Positions 1-11,613 are shown, numbered from the stretch's first letter. The stretch: 64,000 nucleotides of DNA from Sesamum alatum (GCA_034509735.1 JACGWO010000005.1:35122479-35186478); one strand, 5' to 3'. Numbers and translations: made by a program. The notes: a model not told the origin generated them from the letters alone.

Positions 1-310
1 AAACATTTGATGAATTTGTAAAAGAATCAGCGACACTTGCGCAAATCTCAAGACACATTATCTGTTAAAAATTGCAAGTTGTTAATTTCTTAATTGAGTA
101 CTTAAGTGACATGACATTATGATTTCACATTTATAAAGAAATATTTATTTCGTATTGTGTTTGGTGCCATCGATATTCAAAGATTGTTATTAAAAATTGC
201 AAGTTGTTAATTTTTTTAATTAGGTACTTGACATGACATTATGATTTCACATTGATAAAGAAATATTTATTTCATATTTTGTTTGGTGCAATCGATCTGC
301 AACGATTGTC
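1..310. repeat. Distal NLR-unit flank block, copy D1, with internal tandem duplication
   Basis: This block matches 26840-27030 and 35480-35700, sharing the segments around catttgatgaatttg, gcgacatttgcgcaaatctc and tttggtgccatcgat. In the other two places it lies on the 5' (high-coordinate) side of a minus-strand NLR unit, so this copy probably belongs to a unit left of the window. Within it, a segment of about 124 bases beginning near 63 is repeated in tandem beginning near 188. No coding potential is visible. The match is read by eye and the exact ends are approximate. Confidence 0.7.
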
Positions 311-1621
311 CTTCACAAGTTCTTGCTGCTCACAGAGATCGTTACTCTGTTTCAACTAAAAAATCAGGTTCAAGTAATCTATACTATAATAAAAAGAAAA
401 TATTCTCCACACTCACAAACTGTAGTTAATGACACCGTTACATCATTTTTTTATAAAGTAAAAAACGTCCTTCAACTGATATATAACTAACTTATTTAAC
501 TTTCAAAATTTACATTAATTTATAAATTCGTTTCTTTTCTTTCTTTTTTCAATGTGATGTATTAATTGGTTTATATTTCGCTCTGTTTTATAATAATACA
601 ATTTAAAGCGCGAAAAAATATTCATTATATGCATGCAAGGACGGCATACCACAACAGCTAATTTAATTATACGATGAAGTTTTTGAGAACATCACCTCAC
701 CTAAAAGATGTCTCATGTACATTGCAAGTGGCCTGCGGGGCTCCAGAAAAATGAAATCCATTATGATGATACAACGACAATTTCAAATAAGGGAAGATAA
801 CTAATACATTTAGTTAAAGCATGCATGGAACCCCGTCGCCAGCCATTTTTGATTTATTCAATCTTCCATTTCAAAATTGACGTGAAATTGGTGGAGAATT
901 TTCTGTCGCAATCCATTGCTAATGTTGTTGTAAATTTTGTTTCGCCCACAATTTGTGACGGGATTTGCAAGGGAAACATCGTGTTTCTAATTTGCAGGGG
1001 TTTGGGACAAATGTGAAGAATTTTCGGACGATTGTAGTTGAACTTTGCATCCGTTTGAGACATATAGCAAAATCCATCACAAAATTGGGACGGAAGGTTC
1101 TATGTCGAGAGTCCTGACACAATTGCTACGAATTTTGTTAAGGATGTTGCTTCAATCTCAAGTTGCAAAGGCAAAAAATTACAACGGTAACTTGGTTTTT
1201 CTCAAGATCCATAACAAATATGTTGCAGTTGTAACGGCTCTATTCCATCAAAAAGTCCATCCCAAATGCCATTCCAAATTCAACGGCTATATCTCAATGA
1301 TCGTTTTGTCTAACCCAAATCCCTCTCTAAGTCCGTTGCAAACACCTCTATCTATTAAAATTATCTCTCTATATATATTTATAGCTATTAAGCACCGACT
1401 TTTATTTTTTATTAATTCTTACTTACATTTTAGTTGCAACGCCGGTATATTTTAAATTTTTAATCAACGTTTCCTAAAGTGAAGCTGGACTTGTGGTGCA
1501 TTTCGCCTTGTAAAAAATACCACAAAACACATTGATTAATTTTTTGCCTTCGTGGTAATATGGTAAAAGAATTAACAAAATATTTTATAGATTTCCGTTT
1601 TGGAGAAAGTTATTTATTAAA
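311..1621. other. Gene-free AT-rich spacer
   Basis: No supported gene. The stretch around 690-800 resembles 36240-36350 (ggctccagaaaaatgaaa followed by a similar run), so the distal-block homology continues here with interruptions. A 136-codon open frame at 1045-1455 has no recognisable domain and sits in repeat-like sequence (fragments reading gtcgcaatcc, tttgtgacgg), so it is not called. The bases 1613-1621 form the left target duplication of the next element. Confidence 0.6.
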
Positions 1622-2431
1622 GAGTTAAATTCATTTTGACCCCCTGTGATATGGAAAAATATCAAAAATTCCCGATAAAAATTTAAATATAAAAAATCAT
1701 CCTTCTGATATAAATAAATATTCACACTGCCCCCTGGTCAACCTAAAAGTATTTTTATAAAGATAATGACTAAAATGCCTCTCATATACTTATAAATTAC
1801 CTATAATATATTTATTATTATATTTATATTTATCAAATTATTATTTATAAAAAAAACTAACACACACCCCCACCCCAACCCACCCCCTCCCCCACCTACC
1901 TATCGTCCTCCCCACCCCCCTGCCCCCCGCAGAGGGGGGCGGTGATGCCGGCTCTCTAGGCGACGCTGCGACGGCGTTGCCCAGAGGCAGCGGTCTGGGT
2001 GATGGGCCGCCTCAGGGCATCGCCCTCCGGCCTTGGCGACTTTGTCGCCCAGGGGTCCTTACCGCCGCTGCTTTTTTTTTTTTATATATATATATATTAT
2101 TAATTGTATTTTATTATTAATATATTATTAATTTAATTTAATTGTATTTTATTATTAAAAAATGTTTATATATAATTTTAAGATTTATTAATATAATATA
2201 TAATATTTTAATATTTAATATTAGGTTGAGAGAGAAAAGGGCAAAAAAGTCAAAAAAATGCACTTTTCAGACGTCCAAGCGCAGTCAACGCGCGTGCATA
2301 ACAAAACTTTCACCTCAGGGGGTTTTTTTTGAGCTTTTTTTATATCACAGGAAGTGTAATTGATACTTTAATTTTTACAGGAGTATTTTTGAACATTCCC
2401 TATATCACAGGGGTATCCTTGTATTTTTTCC
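1622..2431. mobile_element. Non-autonomous MULE-like foldback element with GC-rich core
   Basis: The two ends are inverted relatives (left: ccccctgtgatatgg and tcaaaaat; right, reverse-complemented: cccctgtgatataggg and ttcaaaaat). They are flanked by an exact 9-base direct repeat, tttattaaa, at 1613-1621 and 2432-2440; a 9-base duplication is typical of Mutator-like elements. The arms are strongly AT-rich. The centre, about 1860-2070, is an island of C-runs, then G/C-rich sequence containing gcgacgctgcgacgg and gtcgcccagg. No transposase is encoded. The core could be captured host sequence (Pack-MULE type), but I recognise no protein in it. Confidence 0.65.
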
Positions 2432-2440
2432 TTTATTAAA

Positions 2441-3334
2441 TTATATTTTATTTTTTAGTTTTCTATATACTTTTATTTTAAAAATTAATACCAAATGTGA
2501 CAAAAAGTAACTATATATATTCCTTGCAAAATAGTGAAATTCATAGCTAATAGCAACAAATTTAATATGAATTTTACTTGCTAATTATATTGATGTTGAT
2601 TTTAGCATAAGTCTTTTTTTTTTTTTTTTTTTATCTATTGAGTCATTTTGTTTTAGTGATATATCTTTAGCATGGCGCCCCCCCTCCCCCCTCAAAAAAA
2701 AAAAAAAAGTTTCAACTCTTACATGGTTAATGATGCATCATGCACCAATTAATTCAGTTCAAACAGGCTACATTTATTAAAATGAACTGACGCCGCCATT
2801 TTTATGTAAGTAAGAAGGTAAAAATTACATTTTTGGTTCATAGGTTATGGGTCGAAACACTTAGTCCAAAATGACGTTTTCCATCCAAAAACTGATGGCG
2901 CACACACATACGTGATGTGTGCATGCGTGTTAGTGGGACACTAGGACTCTTTGGAGGGAAGCGTGTGACTAAATTGATAAAATCTCAAAAAATATATAAA
3001 TAAAGAATATTAGAATACTTTTGAAATGAAGCAATTTATTCCCATATATTTTTTGAAATGAAGCAATTTACTCCCATATATTTTTTTAACAAGAGGCTAA
3101 TTTACTAATTTACAATATCATAGGAGATAAGTCCAATATCAAAACCAAACAAACATTCACACATTTAGAATAGAGGAATATGAACATTTTAAATCCAATA
3201 CACTCTCCATTTAGAATTCCATAACAGAAACACAAAGGAAAAGGAAAAGGAAAAGGAAAAAAAAGAAAAAGACAGTCCCTTCCCAGATAGAGAAACAATT
3301 ACAAAAAGATAACTAACTAACAAGAGAGTCTTTA
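2441..3334. other. Gene-free spacer ending in an NLR 3' flank
   Basis: Contains a poly-T tract near 2611-2632, a C-run followed by poly-A near 2677-2708, and MULE-terminus-like text at 2820-2900 (ttacatttttggttcatagg). A 36-base tandem duplication of tttgaaatgaagcaattta with its flank lies at about 3020-3085. From about 3100 to 3320 it matches the sequence beyond the 3' end of NLR2 (13140-13340) and NLR3 (31620-31735): gaatatgaacatttt, ctctccat and an A/G-rich run. This is the conserved 3' flank of the NLR unit. Confidence 0.6.
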
Positions 3335-5907
3335 TTAGTATCCCAAGATACGAACTTGAAGGTCGTCATTGCCGATGTCAAGTTGTGCCTCCTGTATTTC
3401 TCTTGCAGAAGCCATTGCAGAAGGGGTGCATTTATACACCTCGATTACTTTGAGTGTCGGAATATCTCCTATAGCAAGAGGGATTTCTTCGAGCGAACCG
3501 CAAAGTCGAATAACCAGGTGCTCAAGTCTCGGGAAATGAGTGTCGTCGGCTGCCCAATTTGCCAGGCTCAAGTTTTCCATTAACAAAAACTGTAGTTGGC
3601 AAAACTCACCATCGTTTGCCTCCCACTTTCCGCTTTGGAAGTAACCAAATTCTAGTTTGAGAGTTTGGAGATTGGGCAACTTACCAATTTCATTCATATG
3701 ATGATCAAGAATTCCACAACCTGTCAGGGTCAACTTGTTGAGGGAAGGCGGAAAAATGAGATTAGACAAGAGGTTGCCTCCATCAAACCGACTGGATCTA
3801 CATTCGAGTATGTGGAATTTATGAAGACGGGATAGATCTCTTACACAATCAACTTCTCCATCCCAAATGATTCCTAGTTTCTCTAAGTTGGGGAGTGTTT
3901 CAATGACCCTATTAGTGATTTCAGAGAATGCTACAGGAGATAGAGTTTGAAGTTTATCCAGGACAATAAAGCTGTTCTTATCCTCACAAAAATTGACGAC
4001 AAAACTCCTTGATCCCTTGAGCTTTATGTGTCTTAGTTCTGGCATATCTAATATGCTAAACGTTGCCACCTCAAGTGTGTAACGTACACAACGAGCAATT
4101 AAGCATTGCAAATTGCAGAGTCTAGTTAATGAAGAAGGTAAAGAGCAGGGCATGATTAATGCAAGGTACCTTAAGTTGACCAGTTGTAGTATTTCCTCTG
4201 GGAATGTATTGAATGTTATCCGCAATTGATCCAATACCCTCAACAGTTTCAAGTCAGAAATCACAGGAGTTATTATGCCGTGGCTTATTTTATCAAACAA
4301 GAAAAAAAGAACGGGCAAACCTAATTTGTTCTGGAGATATATAATCATCTTCAATGCTTAAAGGCCCATGATAGCACAGACGACGCAAACATGATGTGCT
4401 TCTTGCGAGATCATCGAGTGCCCCTCTATGAATGAAAAGAAACTTCTCTTCATGAGCTTTCCTCACACATAGATCCCTCAAGAGATCATGTATGCTGTAG
4501 CTTTTCACATTCCCATTAGTCTCTTGCTGGTGGACAAAGATAAGATTTCTATTGACGAGAGCCTTTAGGTGCATCTTTGCAGCCTCTTCCAAGGTTTTAT
4601 CTGAAATTGGTTGCACAAGTCCCTCTGCCACCAATAAATTGATGAGTCTAGAGGAACGAATCTCATAATCTTCTGGAAAAGCGCTCATGTAAAGAAAACA
4701 TGATTTAAGATGGTTAGGAAGATGATTGTAACTTAAAGATAATATATTGGAGACCTGTTCACCCGTGTCAGCTACATTTGAGCTTACGTTATCCGAAACT
4801 TGCTCCCAGAAATCTTGGCTTGTCTTTGCTTGAGACAAAATTCCACCAACCACATGGATTGCAAGTGGAAGTCCTCTGCAACCTTTTGCAATTTTTTTCC
4901 CAAACTTTTCCAATTCAGGGGAGCAAGTTTCTTCTGGTGCAAACACCTTCTGATGAAGAAGATTCCAACTTTCATCATCTATCAGAAGATTCATTTGGTG
5001 ATACGAGCTTCCTGAGCTGGTGTAATCAGCAACACTTGATTCCCTAGTAGTGACAATGATTTGACTTCCATTGTTTTCATCCGGAAAGAACCTTCTTGTA
5101 TCATCCCAAGACTTAACATCCCACATATCATCTAAAATGATCAGATATCTCCGACCTATCAAAGCTTGATGCAAACTTAGAGCTAATTCATCATTTGTCT
5201 TGCTAAGCATTTCACCCTTGGGTTTTCCAGTCACACAACCAAGGAGGCTTAGAAAAACATCTCGCAGTTTTTGCTTCTTATAGTCTTGTGAAATTATAGC
5301 CCATGCACGAGTGTCAAAATGGGAAATAACAGATAGATCATCGTAAAGATTTCGGGCCAAAGTAGTCTTACCAATGCCTCCCATGCCAACAATTGGGATG
5401 ACCTGGAGTGCTTTGGATGGTTGCCCGATGAGCCGATCCTTCAATTGAATCAAGTCTTCACCAACTCCCACAATGATGTTCTTTGGATTTGGATCTTGAC
5501 TTGCCGAGACAGATGGTGATGAACTATCTGCTATCTGATTGCTGTCCATGATCGTCATCATCTCTTCCTTTGCAGAATCAAGTTCTCCAATTACTTTCTC
5601 CAAATCCGGAGGTGAGAACATGAAGCTCTCACCTTCCGAACTAGAAAGGATTTGCTCCACGAGGCGGGATTCAAGAATGTCTTCAGCATCATGTGCAACA
5701 TCTCTGATTCGACTCTCCAAACTTTGTTTTCCATAACCAGCTACAGCTGCCGAAGAATTTTCAGAAAAATCTTTCAAGAAACGGGCCTTTTCTAAGAGGG
5801 ATTCAATTTGTGGTCTCTTGTTAGGATCAAGAGTCCAAGGTTTGGTGATGATGAGGGTGAAGAATTTGCTCTAAGATCTGAACAAGGGATTCAAGGTTGT
5901 AAGCCAT
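3335..5907 (-). pseudogene. NLR1: R1-like CC-NB-ARC-LRR gene with two frameshifts
   Basis: Paralog of the intact gene at 31947-34598. The homologous start codon is at 5905-5907 (MAYNLESLVQ). One extra base in the run at 5841-5843 (ttt where the paralogs have tt) shifts the frame after about 20 codons and gives an early stop. The main frame then runs 5777-4293 and carries EDVID-like AHDAEDILES, P-loop GMGGIGKTT, kinase-2 YLIILDDMWD, RNBS-B GSQIIVTTRES, GLPL (CRGLPLAIHV), RNBS-D CFLYMSAFPEDYEI and IHD in place of MHD. A second extra base in an A7 run near 4300-4307 ends it; the LRR region continues in another frame to 3335. Such proteins are cytosolic or membrane-associated ATP-switch immune receptors for pathogen effectors. 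As read, only a CC-NB-ARC fragment could be made from an internal start. Both lesions are in homopolymers, so sequencing error is possible. Confidence 0.88.
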
Positions 5908-6227
5908 GTGACCTGATTTCTCCTCACAATAACCTCTGACAGGAAGTAAATTCGTGTGGAACTGTCACAACTTAGCTTGATCAACAGCCTGTCTAAGCTT
6001 CATCTACAAATATAAATCATAAATAAAAACATGTAAGATCTTTTATTTATTATATATATATATATAGTTTGTGAATTTCTTAATAAAAAATAACTTGGCA
6101 TTCATCATGTGAGCTTATTCTGTTGTGAATTGTATTTGCTTTCTTAATACAGCTATACAAGATGATATTTGAGATGAGAAACCCTATTCTCTGATGCATC
6201 CGACTCCTCTGCAATTATGACAGGGAA
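5908..6227 (-). promoter_or_regulatory. NLR1 upstream region, conserved with NLR2 and the 17.9-kb remnant
   Basis: The sequence gtggaactgtcacaac, gatcaacagcctgtctaag, aagatcttttatttattata and gcttattctgttgtgaa appears in the same order upstream of NLR2 (16086-16430) and in the interrupted copy at 17941-18202 plus 22673-22790. The segment gatgcatccgactcctctg recurs upstream of NLR3 near 34890. Position directly 5' of the start codon and retention across copies suggest promoter and 5' leader. No TATA box can be assigned with confidence. Confidence 0.55.
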
Positions 6228-6655
6228 AAATGTAATTTTAGTCCGATAAATTAGGGATTAGTAATTTTGGTCCTATTCAAATTAAAATTTGCATTTTGAT
6301 TCTATAACTTTAAAAATTGTGACAATTTAGTCCTTTTCTGGCCGATTTGCATGAAAGCTCATTTTTTTTTCTTTAAATCTTTCTCAACTAAAGCTTCTAC
6401 TTAACGAAAAATGATTGAAAATGATTTCTTGAAGGGGTATAATGAAAAAGCCAAAAAATAGGCGAGAAAGGGCTGTTTTTTCTCATCCAACTCTAACCTC
6501 CTTCTATTTTAACCCCCAAACTAATGGCAAAGACGAAAAATGTTAAAAAAATGGTAAGTTTTAAGGACTAAAATTGTCAAGGGCAATAGTATGAGGACCA
6601 AAATTAAATAAGTGGTCAGGTATATATGAGGACCAAAATCATAATTCTCCTGATA
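6228..6655. mobile_element. Foldback repeat inserted in NLR1 upstream region
   Basis: The left arm reads tgtaattttagtccg, attttggtcctattc, gacaatttagtcctttt. The right arm holds the inverted versions ggactaaaattgtcaa, gaggaccaaaattaaat, gaggaccaaaatcataatt. The arms are imperfect and the element has no open frame of note. A relative of the right half lies at 62640-62930. It interrupts the conserved NLR upstream region, after catccgactcctctgc. Probably a MULE-derived or foldback miniature element; no target duplication was found. Confidence 0.5.
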
Positions 6656-6759
6656 AAAGCTCAATAGTTATATTACATACTTTTAATCAAACCCAACATG
6701 CTCTGAAAATAAAATTTAGCCTCGATAAACTTCATACCTTAGTTTGACTGCCTAATTGC

Positions 6760-6945
6760 CTACATTATTTAATATATATTTAAACAATTCGTTGCTAAAT
6801 TTGTTAGTAATTAAATTTTCATTATTAAATTCCTTAAAAAGTAAATTTCTTGTATTAAATAATATAGATTAGCAATAAAAAATTATTTTCTAATTAGCTC
6901 TACGCTAAATTTTTTTCATTGTTATTGAACTATTTTCTTGTAGTG
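6760..6945. mobile_element. CACTA-type miniature element, right end only
   Basis: Ends in attttcttgtagtg, the inverted form of the terminal cactacaagaaaa. The internal text (ttcgttgctaaat, ttagcaataaaaaatt, gctctacgctaa) matches the family seen complete at 7561-7839 and 35055-35258. The left terminus is missing or too decayed to see. Confidence 0.5.
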
Positions 6946-7560
6946 TGCTTGCGACCAACAAACGATCACATAATTTTTGTTGACCATGATTTTTACAAAT
7001 GTGGCTAAAATATTTATCACGACAAATTTGTCATGATGGATATGCTAAGTTTTTTGCTCCCATTTTTTCTACTAATTTTAAGCACTATCTAGTTTGTTTT
7101 TTTCTATATTTTTATTTAATTTTAATTTGTATGGATTACAATCACTACCGTTGGTTTTTAATTTATAAGAAAATAGTTTTTATTAATTTTCTTTTGTCCC
7201 ATGTATTATGAAAAAACATTAGAGTAAATATTTTAATATTTTTTAATTGTACATATATTTTTGTAACAAATTACCTTTTCCCCTTTTCCATGACATATCC
7301 CAACAATTTCTCTATTATAAGCGTGTTTACAATGTAAAAAGTAGAAGCATTGGCGATAGACACGAGAACATTAACAATTTTATTGATCAATTTAAAATTT
7401 ATGAACAATAGGAATCTTATCGTGATTATGTGATCATTAACATTGATGGCTTTTGACACTTAAAAAAAAAAAAAAAGGTTAAATGCAATTTATGGTATCG
7501 GTTAAATATATTAATTAAGGTAGTAAAAGTTCCCATTGCAAATTTCATCTTATACAGACT

Positions 7561-7839
7561 CACTACAAGAAAACTGTTCATTAACAACGAAAGAAAATCG
7601 ATCTCGAGCTTATTAGCAAATAAAATGCTCGTTGTTGATCTACATCATATAATACAACAAATTTATTTACTAATGAATTTAGTAACAAAAATTTACTTAC
7701 TAACAAATTTCGCAACTATTTGTTTAAAATATATATTAAGGAGTGTAGATTAGGAATAAAAATTTTATTTGCTAATTAACTCGACGCTGATTTTAACAAT
7801 AAATTTTTTCGTTTCTATTAAATTATTTTCTTGTAATGA
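7561..7839. mobile_element. CACTA-type miniature element (ttagcaa family)
   Basis: Starts cactacaagaaaac and ends attttcttgtaatg, an inverted terminal repeat with one change. The inner text includes cgagcttattagcaaat and ttgctaattaactcgacgctg, inverted relative to each other. Length is about 280 bases with no coding sequence. The terminus cactacaagaaaa is the plant En/Spm (CACTA) type, so it is probably a deletion derivative mobilised in trans. No exact 3-base target duplication is visible. Confidence 0.65.
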
Positions 7840-8640
7840 CATTATATTTTATTAACATTTTCGGAATTAATGTGAATCAGAAAATGCCAAAACTTGGTTA
7901 GGTGGAGGCTTGTATCATATACATTATTTGAAAGACTTTCGAGTCAATGACAAGAAAAAAAAAATAACAAAATTATATATAATATACGTACTCCGACTTT
8001 TGCCGAGCCACCCCACATGTTATCTAGACTCGAACGACGCAAAATGTGGAAACTTTAATATTGAAAGAATCTAAGTCAATGTTAAGGACAGATAAAAATG
8101 ATAATAACTGATACGTATAGGAGTTTAGCATCACAATGACCGAAACATTTTTAATGAAATTCTAAAATTAAAAGAGGATTAACCTGCAAAGCAGAAGTTA
8201 GATGTCGATACTTAAGTCAGTAATGTTCTTTTTGAAGAAATAAAAAATTAACTTGAATAAAGGTGAGAATAAAAGTTGAATATGATAGTGATATAATTGA
8301 AATAGTATGGAGTGTAAAAAATGAGCTTGAAATAGCTTGAAACCCGAGAGTGAGTGAAAGTTAGAGTGTGAGCAAGTTGTAAGATGTTACCAGAATAACG
8401 GCACAAAGAGTCTATTTGTAAGCAATCGTGGAGCAAGATTCGAAAGGTGATTATGATAAATCATGCCCCGCTGGAAAGCCACATTTGTTAGCTACTCAAC
8501 AGAAAAATCAACAAGTGTTTGTTTCTCATTGTGAAGGACAACCATACCCTTATTTAATAGTACTTCTTTTGATAATAAATAAACATTAGTTGTAAAAGAT
8601 AAAATTCCATATAAAAAATAAGAAAACGATTTAGTAATCT
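7840..8640. other. Gene-free AT-rich spacer
   Basis: I see no gene, RNA or terminal-repeat structure here. Open frames are short and without recognisable motifs. Confidence 0.5.
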
Positions 8641-9531
8641 TAGAGAATGAATAACATATCCAGCTAAAAAATAAATATGCAAATAATATCTCAACGCAAA
8701 TTACAATGCTAAGAAATCTTAAATATTTTAATAAAATTAAGGAAAAATTGTAATTTTGGTCCTCTATGTATAGGGGTTGACATTTTTAGTCCTGTACGAT
8801 TTTATTTTTGCATTTTGGTCCTATAAATTCGCGATTTTCGCGTTTTTGGTCATATTCCGGCGAAAATGGCTAGATTGGACATGACCATATTTTAAAATAA
8901 TTTCTGGCCATTTTCGCCAGAATAGGACAAAAAATACGAAAATTGCGAACTTATAGGATCAAAATGCGAAAATAAAATCGTACAGGACCAAAATACAAAA
9001 ATAAAATCATACAAGACTAAAAATCCCTATAAATTTAGGATAAAAAACCTAAATCATGAATCATGAATGAATCCAATTACACAGAATTATAATTACTTGC
9101 TTCTAATAGTGAATCGTGAATGAGCCCAGTTACACAAACCTGTCACGCATTAAATTTTAATAACATCCACAAAAAATTATATTATAAAATTAGTTATAGA
9201 AAAAAATAAAATTCTATAATGTTTAAGAATCTTAATTGCTCTAATCTACTTAGAGAATGAGTAACAAATTCAACTAAGACAAATTAATATGCCGAATAAT
9301 ATTTCAACACAATAACTTTGCTAGAAGAAATCTTAATTATATTAAGAAAGTTTTAATTTACCATGACATATTAAAATTTAAAATAAAATACACATGAATG
9401 ATATATAAAATACTAATCTAAACTTATATATATATATCTCATAATGAATAAATATCAAAATTTAATTACGTGTAATTGGATTCATTCATGATTCACGATT
9501 TAGATTTTTTATTATAAATTTATAGGGAGGA
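8641..9531. repeat. Nested direct and inverted repeats, including a foldback element at 8741-9048
   Basis: Segment 8741-9048 folds back on itself: tcctgtacgattttattttt, cattttggtcctataa and ttcgcgattttcg on the left are met by inverted copies on the right around a centre near 8890. It lies between two direct repeats (8640-8740 and 9245-9350, both with cttagagaatga and ataatat ctcaac-like text). A second, larger inverted pair sits at 9023-9082 and 9471-9531 (tccctataaattta and cctaaatcatgaat against their reverse complements). No gene. Such a hairpin transcript would be a good small-RNA precursor, but expression is unknown. Confidence 0.6.
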
Positions 9532-9747
9532 GGTTTAGAATATTTAAAATTTTAAATTATTAAAAATTCCAAAATCTGTAATATAATAATTAATAATATT
9601 TAAATGAGGGTATATTTGTCTTTTTGCAATGAGAAACAAATAACTTGAGTATTCACACATTTATATAGAGTATAGATATAGATTTTATACAGTGCGCAAC
9701 ACTCACCTATTTTATGGCACTGAAAATATAAGTCTGCTTTATTTTTA

Positions 9748-10187
9748 CACTACAAGAAAATAGAAGATTAGCGACAAAAAAATCAAGTGACAATTTTAAT
9801 ATTATCACTAATTATATATATTTAGTGACAAGAATGTTTATTTTGTCAGAATAATGAATTTTATGATTTTAATAATTACTATTATTTTGTAAAAATTATT
9901 ATTAGTGACAAAAAAAATGTAAAAGTTGTCACTAAATACAATTAGTGACTCATGTATAGTGACAACCTAGTGACAATAAATAATTGTTATCACTATTTTG
10001 TGTTGTCACTAAGTTGTCACTATAAATGTGTCACTAATTGTATTTAGTGATAATTTTATACATAATTTTTGTCACTAATAAGTATATAGTACAAGATGAA
10101 AAAGATTGTCACTTAATACATATTTTTAGTGACAATTTTTAAATTATCACTTGATATTTGTCACTAATATCATATTTTCTTGTAGTG
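9748..10187. mobile_element. CACTA-type miniature element (tagtgacaa family)
   Basis: Starts cactacaagaaaatag and ends atattttcttgtagtg. The interior is packed with direct and inverted copies of tagtgacaa/ttgtcacta, roughly every 20-40 bases, as expected for subterminal transposase-binding repeats of En/Spm-type elements. The flanking trinucleotides are tta and tca, near a 3-base target duplication. About 440 bases and non-coding. Confidence 0.7.
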
Positions 10188-10562
10188 TCATTATGTTGCT
10201 TTATTGTCATTATTAAGTTGTTATTAATGTACATGTATAGCTAATTGTATATAGTTACAAATTTATAAATATTTTTTTGTTATCACTAATGAGAATATTT
10301 TTTAGAAAAAAATTATAATTTTGGTCATGTATGTATAGAGGGTTGACATTTTTAGTCCTGTACGAATTTATTTTTGTATTTATAGTATTTTTTTTAAACC
10401 TTCAATTCTCTCTCTCTCTCTCTTTCTCTCTCTTTCCCACTCTTCTCTTAATAACTTCCGACAACTTTTACCTTTTTACTATTTTTTAATATTTTTAATA
10501 TTTTAAAATTTAATTAATTTATTTTTTAGAAATAAATATTTTATAAAATTTTTTAAATTAAT

Positions 10563-10598
10563 TGTGCACACACATTTGAGTGTGCCACATTTACTAGT
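10563..10598 (+). repeat. Helitron-like 3' end 1
   Basis: A short hairpin (gcacac, loop, gtgtgc) is followed about 8 bases later by ctagt. A hairpin followed by CTRR and then T is the 3' terminus of plant Helitrons. Two relatives of the same terminus occur downstream at 11263-11296 and 11580-11613. No 5' end (TC) can be assigned confidently. Confidence 0.45.
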
Positions 10599-10620
10599 CT
10601 TATTATTAAGGGAGAGCACC

Positions 10621-11017
10621 GTTGTGTTGGTGGCTTTTTGTCCAATCTTTTGACGCAAATTATTATAGTCATATCTTCAGTGACATGGCATCTTTTTTTT
10701 TTTTTTGGCACAATGAAGCTCTACCTTCAGAATAGTGTCATTGCCTTTTGGCTTAGGAATACTGTATTTTGTAGTAAAGGAGTAGTATTCCTCATCTTTG
10801 CTTGGCTACGCTCACAATGTAAGGGAGTAGTACTCCTCATTTACGCTTTCAGTTCTTTCAACTGTAAGGGAGTAGTACTCTTTATTTACTGCTTTCTAGA
10901 CTCAACTAGGGAGGTAGCTCTCCCCGTTGTATACTCTCTCTCGATTATTTTAATATAGAAGGGACGGGAACCCCGAAAAGCTCCCCCCACCTCAGGATGG
11001 TTTAATTAAAAAAAAAA
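10621..11017 (+). mobile_element. Poly(A) retroposon with 11-base target duplication
   Basis: The insertion is bracketed by gggagagcacc at 10610-10620 and 11018-11028 and ends in an A-run just before the right duplication, the signature of LINE-machinery retrotransposition in plus orientation. The body of about 397 bases contains three diverged tandem copies, about 45 bases apart, of a segment like gtaagggagtagtactcctc (near 10772, 10817 and 10864). No protein is recognised; the 106-codon frame across it is probably fortuitous. It may be a LINE 3' tail or a processed transcript copy. Confidence 0.6.
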
Positions 11018-11028
11018 GGGAGAGCACC

Positions 11029-11613
11029 AATTTGGTGTCTCCAATTTTTGATCTGTTTTTTTTTAAATATTTATTTTTTATTTATTATCTACATTCCCAC
11101 TCCCCCACTACTCTTTTATAGTTATTTCATTTTTTATTTTATTTTTATACATCTTTTTTTGTCACTATTTTCTTATAATTAAATGTTAATTAACTTATTA
11201 CTTTGTATATAATTTATTAAATAATTTTAACAAATTTCTTATTCAAATAATATTATATAATTTGCACAAACATTGTGTGTGCCACAAATTACTAGTTATA
11301 TATAATTGAAGAACATCCTATTGGTGTCTTCAATTTTATGGTCAGTCAATTTTTTATTATTTTTAATATTTTATTAATCTTTTTTTCTCTTTTTTCTCAA
11401 TTCTCATTTTTCTCTCTCATCTCAACTTCCCATTTTCTTTCTTCTCAACTTCCACATCCCTTTTCCTTCTCCCATTTTTCTTAAATATTTTCTCATAACT
11501 TTTTATTTTTTTTAATATTTTATTTATATAATTAATATAATTTTAAATAATAATTATTTCTTAAATTTTGCATTAATTTTGCACACACATTTGAGTGTGT
11601 CATATGTATTAGT
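11029..11613 (+). mobile_element. Two tandem Helitron-like units with 3' termini at 11263-11296 and 11580-11613
   Basis: Each unit begins after similar text (ggtgtctccaattttt at 11033, ggtgtcttcaatttta at 11322). Each ends with a gcaca...tgtgtgc or cacac...gtgtg hairpin followed by actagt (11291-11296) or attagt (11609-11614). The interiors are AT-rich with no gene. The head-to-tail order of three related termini suggests tandem or nested non-autonomous Helitrons. The family call rests on the terminal hairpin only. Confidence 0.45.

Noticed and set aside
1045..1455. 136-codon plus-strand frame
   Set aside because: No motif, biased composition, and overlaps repeat-like text shared in part with 35.7-36.3 kb.
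4778..5047. Plus-strand frames antisense to NLR1, with equivalents at 14954-15229 and 33489-33704
   Set aside because: They mirror the conserved NB-ARC coding region of each paralog in the opposite direction; conservation follows from the sense protein.
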